Shown here piece by piece: positions 56,702 to 63,540 of a stretch of DNA of 64,000 bases. Made by a program: the position numbers and the translations under genes. Numbering within the stretch: position 1 is the first letter of the stretch; each line of letters begins with the position of its first letter. The stretch spans positions 1,443,001 through 1,507,000 of the forward strand of contig NZ_CP097298.1 of assembly GCF_023503965.1 (NCBI RefSeq), read 5' to 3'. The stretch comes from Brevundimonas albigilva (GTDB lineage: Bacteria; Pseudomonadota; Alphaproteobacteria; Caulobacterales; Caulobacteraceae). The notes beneath the pieces are model-generated. The model was not told the DNA's origin, did not search any database, and worked only from the letters and a program-made list of their open reading frames with translations.

Positions 56702-56932
56702 ATGAGCACCCCCCAAGGCTTGAGGACGCCCAAGCGTATCGCCCTACTGATCCCCATCCTGGTGGCTGTGGTCGCCTTCATCGGCCTAGCCGTATTTTCT
56801 TGGTCGCATCTCGGAGCCAAGGGGCCGGCGCCGCAGCTGGGTTCATCGCCGGAACAGGTCGCAACCGGCACAACGCCGCCGACCCGCGATGCCTACACAA
56901 CGAAGGACTTCGTCGAGCCACAGTCCGAGTAG
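56702..56932 (+). CDS. small membrane protein
   Basis: A 76-residue single-pass protein (RIALLIPILVAVVAFIGLAV at about 11-30) with a Gly/Pro/Thr-rich outside tail. It starts 10 bases after the DUF3606 gene. Unknown. Confidence 0.6.
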   Translation: MSTPQGLRTPKRIALLIPILVAVVAFIGLAVFSWSHLGAKGPAPQLGSSPEQVATGTTPPTRDAYTTKDFVEPQSE

Positions 56933-57017
56933 CTGCACGCCGTCCCCTATGCTGCAGTAAAACCCGCCCTCCGAAGTGAGCGGGCCTCGGTAGATAGCGG
57001 AGCCTGGGGCTCGACGG

Positions 57018-57698
57018 TTACCACCGCTCCACGATGGAGGTGGTGACCGCATCCTTGGTGATGGTCGTCATCTGGCAGAAGCCGCCGACAAGCCCGGTCT
57101 TCCGCTGGGCGCGCATCACGGCCAGGCTATGCGCCTTCACGTCAGGCGTCCCGCCCCACAGCTTGAGACCGAAGGTCTTGAGGTCGGCTTCCACAGCATC
57201 AGGCATGGGCGATGCGAATGTCAGGGCAGGCTGGACCAGTTCGGGCGCGAAACGCATCACAGCCCCACTGGAGGCTGCCGGCCCCTTGATGGGCCTTAGC
57301 GCCCAGGCCGGGTGACCCGCGTCGGGATAGCTGCTGACGACGTAGGCGGCGGCCCGGCCATCCGACCCTACGCCGACCAAAATCGCGTCGACCTTGCCTG
57401 GGTCGCCGGGGACCGCGGCGCCACCGCGCATAGCCGTCATCATGTGCTGGTGGGCCGAAACAACTCGGCCTGCAAAGCTGGCGACCAAGTCCTCGAAACC
57501 ACCCTGCACCTGCGCCATGGCCACGGCGACTAGGGCGGAGAACATGTCTGGGCCGCGGGCGACGAAGGCTGCCGACTGGTGCGCCGCGATCTGTACCTTC
57601 TGTTTCAAGGCGACGGTCGAACCATCCGGGGTGATCATCGCCCCATCGGTCAGCAGGCTTACAGACGTCGGGGCCAAATAGACCAAGGCCGCGGTCAT
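57018..57698 (-). CDS. predicted proteasome/HslV-like Ntn hydrolase
   Basis: A 226-residue protein. With the initiator Met removed, Thr is residue 1, Asp is residue 17 (SLLTDG) and Lys is residue 33 (ALKQKVQI), the catalytic numbering of HslV and proteasome beta subunits. The following segments fit the fold: HQSAAFVARGPDMFSALVAV (compare the GFAGGTADAFTL turn) and AILVGVGSDGRAAAYVVSSY. The start is firm because the ATG overlaps the previous stop (ATGA). No HslU or other ATPase partner adjoins. The target could be phage or capsid assembly proteins. The assignment rests on reading the pattern by eye. Confidence 0.55.
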   Translation of the reverse strand: MTAALVYLAPTSVSLLTDGAMITPDGSTVALKQKVQIAAHQSAAFVARGPDMFSALVAVAMAQVQGGFEDLVASFAGRVVSAHQHMMTAMRGGAAVPGDPGKVDAILVGVGSDGRAAAYVVSSYPDAGHPAWALRPIKGPAASSGAVMRFAPELVQPALTFASPMPDAVEADLKTFGLKLWGGTPDVKAHSLAVMRAQRKTGLVGGFCQMTTITKDAVTTSIVERW

Positions 57699-57913
57699 TG
57701 ATCGTCCTCCGGCTCGAAGGCGCGATCCTCGGAGAACGACCCAGCCGAGTAGAGCACGGCATTCACGACGAAGGTCGCCACGGCGGCGGCCGTGCCAGAG
57801 AAGCCGAGGACCGTGGTGACGATATACGCCGAAACTGGGTCGGCGTGAGCCACGACCGGGAAGGCAACTAGACACGCCAGCACGCCCAGGAAAAGTCTGA
57901 GACGGCGGGTCAC
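57695..57913 (-). CDS. small exported or membrane protein
   Basis: A 72-residue protein: signal peptide (LRLFLGVLACLVAFPVVAHA), then a hydrophobic stretch (VSAYIVTTVLGFSGTAAAVA) and an acidic tail. Resembles the short exported proteins placed before tail-tip genes in alphaproteobacterial phages. Overlaps both neighbours by 4 bases. Confidence 0.6.
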   Translation of the reverse strand: MTRRLRLFLGVLACLVAFPVVAHADPVSAYIVTTVLGFSGTAAAVATFVVNAVLYSAGSFSEDRAFEPEDDQ

Positions 57914-58059
57914 TTGCTGTCCTCCGATCCGATCATTCGGCGCATGGCTTCGGCGAGGCTGTACTTCGTCTTGGCGGGGCTGGACTGGCGCGTACTCGCG
58001 GCCATGGCCTGCGCCAGGCTATAGCGAAGCTGAGGCTTCGGGGTGGTCGGGCCGGTCAT
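57910..58059 (-). CDS. 49-residue protein with a duplicated YSLAxAM motif
   Basis: Contains RYSLAQAMAAS and KYSLAEAMRRM, an internal duplication of a short amphipathic segment. AGGAG lies upstream of the ATG, which overlaps the previous stop. A binding peptide or capsid-tag role is possible but unproven. Confidence 0.55.
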   Translation of the reverse strand: MTGPTTPKPQLRYSLAQAMAASTRQSSPAKTKYSLAEAMRRMIGSEDSK

Positions 58060-58304
58060 TGCGGGCTCCTTTGGTGGTGGGGGAATGGTTGGTCGGGCAT
58101 CTGGCAACGCAGGGCGCCGCCCTCGCCCTCCCACGAGGAGAGCGCTTCCCGATCCAGCCGGAAGTTTTCGATGACCTGGCGGGACGCGATCCGGCGACGA
58201 TCGACAAGTCGGGTCGAGAGGTCTCCGGTCTTGGCGAGGCGCTTGGCGGTTCTGGGGGAGACGCCCAGACGGGCAGCGATGTTGGAGAGGCCGACAACCG
58301 TCAT
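58056..58304 (-). CDS. small HTH DNA-binding protein
   Basis: An 82-residue protein with a MerR/excisionase-like helix-turn-helix (LSNIAARLGVSPRTAKRLAK) and a wing (STRLVDRRRIASRQVIENF). Overlaps both neighbours by 4 bases. Confidence 0.65.
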   Translation of the reverse strand: MTVVGLSNIAARLGVSPRTAKRLAKTGDLSTRLVDRRRIASRQVIENFRLDREALSSWEGEGGALRCQMPDQPFPHHQRSPQ

Positions 58305-58846
58305 TCCGCCCCCTCCACCGCCGACCAGTCGATCTTGGCCATCCGGTCGAGATCCCAGATCGGCTGGTCTTCCCAGACGAATCCATCCGGCCGGCCGACG
58401 TCGATCTCAGTGAGCATCTCGGTCACCACCCCCATGGCGAGGGTGCGGAACGTCGCGTCGGCCTGCTTCGCCGTCTCCAGCGATGCACCGTGCTCCCATG
58501 CGGAGAGTGCCGCAAAGGCGCAGATGCGGTTGAAGTAGGTCACCAGCAGATTGACCGCGAGCGGCATCAGCACCTCGGGCGGAATTCCCGTCTCGGTGTC
58601 GTCCGGGCCTCGGCTGATCTGGCCAGACGGGACGGACCTCTGGGTCACAGGCGCTGAGCGGGCCTTCCTGGGCCGATCCGAGAAGCGACCCAGGCCGGCG
58701 TGCATCAAGAGCCGATCGGAGGCCTCGACGCTGATCTTGCCATCGACGACCACGACGGCGCCGCGCGCCTCCCACTTCTGGACAGCCGCCTTGCTGACGC
58801 CGTGCATCTTTGCGAACGCGGGCCGTGAAGCGAGGGTCACGCTCAT
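58301..58846 (-). CDS. Nu1-like terminase small subunit candidate
   Basis: A 181-residue protein. The N terminus (SRPAFAKMHGVSKAAVQKWE and GKISVEASDRLLMHAG) has the HTH layout of phage Nu1/terminase small subunits, then a helical half (PLAVNLLVTYFNRICAFAAL) and an acidic end. In a satellite such a protein could redirect packaging. The family call is moderate; a generic regulator is possible. Confidence 0.55.
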   Translation of the reverse strand: MSVTLASRPAFAKMHGVSKAAVQKWEARGAVVVVDGKISVEASDRLLMHAGLGRFSDRPRKARSAPVTQRSVPSGQISRGPDDTETGIPPEVLMPLAVNLLVTYFNRICAFAALSAWEHGASLETAKQADATFRTLAMGVVTEMLTEIDVGRPDGFVWEDQPIWDLDRMAKIDWSAVEGAE

Positions 58847-59020
58847 CAGCGGCAACCTCGGGCAACCGGAAACCTGTCGGCGGCCCTCAGGCCCCTCCGG
58901 TCCGCGCGTCCGACGCAGAGAGGACGGGGCTTCGGGCCGATCCATCCGTGAGCGGGTGAAGCCCCAGAAGGGCAACTGGCAACCGGCAACCGGATTTCGG
59001 GGTCATAGCTGGAGGAAGAA

Positions 59021-59068
59021 CATGCCCAAGCTGCCCGTATACGTTGCGACGCCGGGGAAGGACCCGCG
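59021..59068 (+). pseudogene. N-terminal remnant of a phage tail-assembly protein
   Basis: ATG with a strong ribosome site (GGAGGAAG) opens MPKLPVYVATPGKDPR, like the beginning of a widespread phage tail-assembly chaperone, after which similarity stops. It is on the opposite strand from its neighbours. The 240 bases 58847-59086 hold nothing else apart from short GGCAAC-GG repeats. Confidence 0.45.
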
Positions 59069-59086
59069 ACGATCATGCCGGGGAGA

Positions 59087-59374
59087 TCAGTGCCCACGAG
59101 ACACCCCCAGGCTGTCGCTGTCGGGCATGACGAGGCGGGACGCCCATGCTTCGGCTTCGCCCACGGTCATGGCGGGGGGTGCGTGTCGGAGGACGAGAAG
59201 CGCGGCCTCGATCGTCACGGGGCGGTGCGCCGCGAGGGACAGGGCGAGAGAGAAGCGTCCCTGAGCCAATGGGTGCTGCATGATGTGGGCGCGGCGTTCT
59301 CCCGCGTCAGATCGGGGCGTGATGCCCACGCTCTGTTCGGCCATCAGCTCGGCAGTGCGGCGGGCCGGGGTCAT
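59087..59374 (-). CDS. hypothetical protein
   Basis: A 95-residue helical protein (GERRAHIMQHPLAQGRFSLA and TIEAALLVLRHAPPAMTVGE). The layout recalls the C-terminal helical tail of phage capsid proteases/scaffolds, here as a separate gene. ATGA overlap with the upstream gene. Confidence 0.55.
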   Translation of the reverse strand: MTPARRTAELMAEQSVGITPRSDAGERRAHIMQHPLAQGRFSLALSLAAHRPVTIEAALLVLRHAPPAMTVGEAEAWASRLVMPDSDSLGVSRGH

Positions 59375-60202
59375 GCCGCCTCCGAGCGCCCGGCCGTCTC
59401 GGGGGAGAGATACTCGGTCTTCTCCGGCGGCGGCTTCGGGGCCTCCAGCTTGAGGGGAGGAAGCGGGGTAGACGCAAGGCGCGGACCGATGGCGGCGGGA
59501 GTGGCCGGGACCGAGACGACGACCCGCTTGTCGACGAGTTTGCAGTGATCCGCCGTGAGGTGATGGACCGCGCCCGAGCTGCGGTGCTGGTACTTGCCGT
59601 TCACGATCCTGGACGGATCGATCACCCGCGCACCGCCCTGGTGATGCCAGATGCCTTGGATCGTGTCGGAGACGATGCGCCGGGGCTGGGCGGGATGGTC
59701 CCGCAGCGGAGCCTCGACCGTGGGCAGCGGGGACGCGTCGGCCGGGAGGTTGCTGTTGGCGGCGTCGACCGCGGCGTCGGCGGCGGTGACCAAGTCCAGC
59801 AGCTCGACGTACCGACGCTGGAGGTCGGGATATTCTTTGGCCAGCTTGGCGCGGGCCGCCTTGGCCTGGGCTTCAGCAGCGGCGTACTGGACGTGCCTCT
59901 CCGCGTCGGCGATGGCCGCTCCGCATCGGCCAGGGCGGCTTCCGCGGCCGGGGTCACCCGACGATCGAACGCATCGACCAGGTCACGCGCATCCCGGAGC
60001 CGGCGGGTGGCGCTCTCCAAGACGCCGTCGGCGGCCTCACCATCGGCCGTGGCGGCCGCCGTCTGGGCGCGCTCGGCGGACAAGACCTCGGCGACTGCGG
60101 CGTCGCGCTTGGCCTTGGCGTTGCCAGGCCGCGCTGGGCGGCTTCATGGGCTTTGCGGGCGGCGGCGACGGGATCGCGTTTCAGGATATCGGTGACGGCC
60201 AT
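59371..60202 (-). CDS. coiled-coil protein, frame broken near 60128 and 59925
   Basis: About 277 residues if both breaks are repaired. GAGGACCGAC precedes the ATG (MAVTDILKRDPVAAARKAHE). The middle is a long Ala/Glu/Arg coiled coil (LRDARDLVDAFDRRV, AKAARAKLAKEYPDLQRRYV) and the end is Pro-rich (TPLPPLKLEAPKPPPEK). A scaffold-like role is possible from context only. Confidence 0.6.
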
Positions 60203-60252
60203 GTCGGTCCTCGTGGTGGTGTTGGGAATTCTGCGACTGGACTCGCCCGGGC

Positions 60253-60600
60253 TCAATGCGACCGGACTAGATCGGACTGAGATTGGGTTTCGGGCGGCTG
60301 CCGGCGGCGACGCGGGCGGCTGACCCAGATGTCGACGTCGGCCTGTTCGAGGCGCCACGTGTTGCTGCCGGCTGACCTGGAAGCCGGGAGCTGTCCTCGA
60401 CGGATCGCCTTGTGGATGGTGTCGGGCTTCTCCCCGGCCAGACGGGCGACGTCGTCGACAGACAGGCTGCGCTGGAGGGAATGCTCGATCTCAACAAGGC
60501 GGCCGTCGATCTGGTCACCGGTCAGGGCGGCCCGGTCCCGCCGCAGGGTGCGGACTAGGGCGAGCGATGACGGCTCAGAGGTGGAGCGCAGGCCGGTCAC
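60253..60600 (-). CDS. HTH (excisionase-type) DNA-binding protein
   Basis: A 115-residue protein with a C-terminal helix-turn-helix of the HTH_17/AlpA-like type (SVDDVARLAGEKPDTIHKAI, then TWRLEQADVDIW). The GTG at 60600 has GGGAGG 8 bases upstream and starts inside the GTGGCGCA repeat region. Confidence 0.7.
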   Translation of the reverse strand: MTGLRSTSEPSSLALVRTLRRDRAALTGDQIDGRLVEIEHSLQRSLSVDDVARLAGEKPDTIHKAIRRGQLPASRSAGSNTWRLEQADVDIWVSRPRRRRQPPETQSQSDLVRSH

Positions 60601-60628
60601 TGGACGGACCTCCCGCAGACCCCGTATT

Positions 60629-60746
60629 TGCGCCACCACCACTGCGCTCCACCTATAAAGGTGGTGGCGCAGGTGGCGCAGTGGCGCAAAGGGCGATCTG
60701 CGACACCATGGAAATGGTGGTGGCGCAAGGTGGCGCAGGTGGCGCA
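60629..60746. repeat. iteron-like array of GTGGCGCA
   Basis: Six direct copies (60664, 60673, 60681, 60720, 60730, 60739) and one inverted copy (60629-60636) between the primase/helicase gene and an HTH gene. Some copies are spaced 9-10 bases apart. An origin or binding site for a replication protein is suggested by position. Confidence 0.6.
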
Positions 60747-60748
60747 AA

Positions 60749-62740
60749 TCATAGCTCCACCCACCTTCCGACGCCGACCGTTTTGCGTGACTTCCGATGC
60801 TCATCGAGGGCGTCAACGACCACCAGGGCACCTGATTTGAACCAGGTCTTCAGCAGCCCCTTCGCCTTCTCGCGTGCCGTCTTCTCGTCGAGATCGAGTT
60901 CCAGCACCTCGGCCACGGGATAGCCGACCCACTCCTTGGCCTGGACGTTCTCACGCCAGTGACCACCGTCGATGTGCCGCTGCACGGCCAGCAGATCGGC
61001 GGCTGAGACACCATCGAAGGGGTCGGGCCACTTCCATGCGGTGACCACACCAACGTTGTCGCTGGGCTTTATGCCGACGCCGTTACCGAGGTCCACGCCA
61101 ATCATTCGATACCAGACGGCTCCGTCGGGGGAGCGCGGCGACATGTTGGCTTTGCCGTCCTCGACCCGGAAGTAAGGGTAAGGCGTCTCCAGGCCTGCGC
61201 GTTCAGCCTCGTCTTTCGACATGGGGTTGAGGACGCGACCGGAGCGAGCGGCGGCTAGGAGGGAACCTGCCCCACGCCCGTCCTCGACCGTGATCTCAGC
61301 GCCGTTGGTCTTGCGGGTATGGTGGACCAGCTCAACGGCGGTGTTTGTCTTGCCAGCGATGCGGCCCCATTCCTTGGCGACCGTGTCGATGGCGCCGTTG
61401 TCGTTCTCCGCCACCTTGTGGGAGGAGACGAAGGGGTCGATCACGACCACGTCGATCTTGTGGGTCTGGATCTCCGAGACGACCTTCTCGACGTTCGGCT
61501 CAATGATCAGCGCGCCGCTGGCGTCGCTCTTCGCGATGGTGATGCCTGCGTCCCGGCCTGAGCCGAGGAATAGCCAACCCTCCAGATCATCTGGCGTGAG
61601 GCCGTAGTGCAGCGCCAGCGCCATGGCCCGGCGCATGGTCTCCTCGAAAGGGTCCTCCCCGTTCCAGTAGGCGACGCGCACCCGCTTCTCGACCGGCTTG
61701 ATGCCGAGCAGGGGCTTGCCGCTGGCCATCGCCATGGCCTCGGCCAACACGAGGGAGGACTTGCCTACGCCACCCGGAGAGAAGGTGGTAGAGACGAACT
61801 GGCGGATGTAGTGCCGGCCGTACAGCCAAGCGCGGAGGGGGATAGCGGCAGGGTCGATCCACTTGAACGGCACCGCCCAACTCGGCGCGGGATGATCGCC
61901 TCGCGTGGCGAGTGGCGGCGGTGAAGAGGCCCAGGCGCGTAGCTGATCGACAGGGCCGCCAGCGTCTAGCCAGTCCGAGACGTCCTCACCTTCGGCAAGG
62001 CCGGGGATGCGAATGATCCTGGCAGAGGCAGCATAGGCTGAGAGCTGTTTAGCGAGCCTCGCCGCCTTCTTACGGCCGGGCTCGTCATTGTCCTCCAGGA
62101 TGAGGCAGTCATAACCGGCGAGCTGCCGGGCCATGTCCTCGGTCCATTTTCCGCTGGCCGCCGTCGTGGCCGTCAGGTTCAGGCCAGCGAGCCGATCGGC
62201 ATCCTTCTCGCCTTCGGTGATCCAGATGGTGCTGTGAGCCACTTTGTTGCGGTCAGCGGCGCGGTAGAGGACACGACGCTCACCCGCGTCGTTGAACCAT
62301 CCGCCGCGGCCATCTGGCCGGCGCTGGCGGAAGGTCTTGGGCTTGCTGGCGTGCTCGTATCGGAGGACCTGATAGAGCAGATCGCCGTCATCACTGCGGT
62401 AGTCGTAGGTGGCGGCAAGCGTGTACCCAGCGCCCGTCAACCCAAGGTCGGAGTAAGGCTTCGGGCTTCGGGCAGCCCGTTCGGACATGCGCTCGATGGC
62501 GCCGGGCTTGGGTGTCCAGGAGCTTAGCCCAAGCTTGGCGCGCACGTACTCTCGACATAGCCGCCAGTCGTCCTCCGCCTTGCTGTCGGTTCGGAAGCCC
62601 TCCGGGCTGTCGGGATCAAGCCAGACAATGAGGCTGTCGTCGCGCTGCGAGTGTCCCGGCCCCGCCGCGCGCACATGATCACCCTCGATCTTGCCGCCAA
62701 GAGCGTGAGCGACGGTGCGGAGATCCAGCGCGGCGTTCAT
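60749..62740 (-). CDS. TOPRIM-AAA primase/helicase (RepA-like)
   Basis: A 663-residue replication protein. N-terminal zinc-less primase-like start (DHVRAAGPGHSQRDDSLIVW), a TOPRIM region (IWITEGEKDADRLAGLNL, CLILEDNDEPGRKKAARLAK), and a C-terminal AAA/RecA-type ATPase with Walker A SPGGVGKSSLVLAE, VAYWNGEDPFEE and Walker B IDVVVIDPFVSSH, then VELVHHTRK. This two-domain form is typical of phage satellites and integrative plasmids. Frame intact. Confidence 0.88.
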   Translation of the reverse strand: MNAALDLRTVAHALGGKIEGDHVRAAGPGHSQRDDSLIVWLDPDSPEGFRTDSKAEDDWRLCREYVRAKLGLSSWTPKPGAIERMSERAARSPKPYSDLGLTGAGYTLAATYDYRSDDGDLLYQVLRYEHASKPKTFRQRRPDGRGGWFNDAGERRVLYRAADRNKVAHSTIWITEGEKDADRLAGLNLTATTAASGKWTEDMARQLAGYDCLILEDNDEPGRKKAARLAKQLSAYAASARIIRIPGLAEGEDVSDWLDAGGPVDQLRAWASSPPPLATRGDHPAPSWAVPFKWIDPAAIPLRAWLYGRHYIRQFVSTTFSPGGVGKSSLVLAEAMAMASGKPLLGIKPVEKRVRVAYWNGEDPFEETMRRAMALALHYGLTPDDLEGWLFLGSGRDAGITIAKSDASGALIIEPNVEKVVSEIQTHKIDVVVIDPFVSSHKVAENDNGAIDTVAKEWGRIAGKTNTAVELVHHTRKTNGAEITVEDGRGAGSLLAAARSGRVLNPMSKDEAERAGLETPYPYFRVEDGKANMSPRSPDGAVWYRMIGVDLGNGVGIKPSDNVGVVTAWKWPDPFDGVSAADLLAVQRHIDGGHWRENVQAKEWVGYPVAEVLELDLDEKTAREKAKGLLKTWFKSGALVVVDALDEHRKSRKTVGVGRWVEL

Positions 62741-62982
62741 GCAGCGCCCCCAATTCGGCTCGCCATGCGATTGCGGAAGCCGTCGCTGATGAGCCCCGCC
62801 CAGTCGTCGACGGTCGTGAACGGCGTGAAGAGGTTGATCGTGGTGCACGCCGCGGCGAGCGTGTCCAACGCGGCGCGGACAGCAGCGGCGGCCTCTTCCT
62901 CGGAGCTGAAGGTATGGGTTGGCGGTGCGGTCCGGGCGGTGCGCACGGCGGCGAGGTTAATGATGCGAGGATCATCAGCCAC
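62737..62982 (-). CDS. small hypothetical protein
   Basis: An 81-residue protein (MADDPRIINLAAVRTARTAP then SSEEEAAAAVRAALDTLAAA). ATGA overlap with the primase gene, so co-translated. Confidence 0.6.
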   Translation of the reverse strand: MADDPRIINLAAVRTARTAPPTHTFSSEEEAAAAVRAALDTLAAACTTINLFTPFTTVDDWAGLISDGFRNRMASRIGGAA

Positions 62983-63172
62983 GGACCACCTCCCAGCCCT
63001 GGAAATGGCCTTCGTCGCTCACGATCGAGCGGAGCATCGCCCTTGCAGGGCAGAGCGGCCGGGAGTAGGATTGCTGCCGATCTTCCTCGTCAGTTGATCT
63101 CCTGCAAACCCCGGTGAGCCCTGCACGGCCGCCGGGGTTTTTCGTGGGCGGGGCCTGGTTGAACCTTCCCAT
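62975..63172 (-). CDS. small hypothetical protein
   Basis: A 65-residue protein (MGRFNQAPPTKNPGGRAG then RSIVSDEGHFQGWEVVRG). Supported mainly by close packing: its stop falls inside the next gene's start. A hairpin with a T run on the other strand lies inside it, so it could be non-coding. Confidence 0.4.
   Translation of the reverse strand: MGRFNQAPPTKNPGGRAGLTGVCRRSTDEEDRQQSYSRPLCPARAMLRSIVSDEGHFQGWEVVRG
63106..63142 (+). terminator. plus-strand rho-independent terminator inside the operon
   Basis: AAACCCCGG (63106-63114) pairs with CCGGGGTTT (63132-63140) and is followed by more T to 63142. No plus-strand gene precedes it in the window, so it may end an antisense RNA. Confidence 0.5.
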
Positions 63173-63174
63173 GA

Positions 63175-63411
63175 TCACGCCGCCTCGCTCGTGGAGGAGG
63201 CGGAGTTGTCGTTGGCCCAGGCGAGCAGGTCGCCGACCCGGTAGCGGACGGCGCGGCCGAAGCGGCTGAAGCGGCATCCGCCACCGCGAAGGCGGAGCTG
63301 CCGCAGATAACTGCGGCTGAGGCCGAGCATTTCGGCCGCCTCCACATCATCGATAAACCGGTCCGTTGCCGGAACCGCGGCGGGCCGTAGCGTGGACTGT
63401 GTCGCGAGCAT
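63175..63411 (-). CDS. AlpA-type excisionase/regulator
   Basis: A 78-residue HTH_17 protein (FIDDVEAAEMLGLSRSYLRQ, then CRFSRFGRAVRYRVGDLLAW). AlpA-type proteins switch on satellite excision. Two palindromic sites lie 85 bases upstream. Likely the first regulator of the satellite-like operon. Confidence 0.82.
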   Translation of the reverse strand: MLATQSTLRPAAVPATDRFIDDVEAAEMLGLSRSYLRQLRLRGGGCRFSRFGRAVRYRVGDLLAWANDNSASSTSEAA

Positions 63412-63495
63412 CTGTCGTGTCCCGGACGCTCCCGGTGAAGTCCGGGGTGGGCGTCTAGGAACAGACCTGACCCGCCATAGCGGGGTGGTTCAGGA

Positions 63496-63540
63496 ACCGG
63501 CGTCACGCCGCTTAGGGGGACCGGCGTGACGCCGGTTAGG
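63496..63540. promoter_or_regulatory. two tandem 21-bp palindromic sites (operator candidate)
   Basis: ACCGGCGTCACGCCGCTTAG (63496 on) and ACCGGCGTGACGCCGGTTAG (63520 on) repeat with a 24-base period; each is itself a dyad around GGCGTSACGCC. They lie between the alpA start and the end of the upstream gene and partly overlap that gene's stop. A repressor or AlpA binding site is inferred. Confidence 0.55.
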
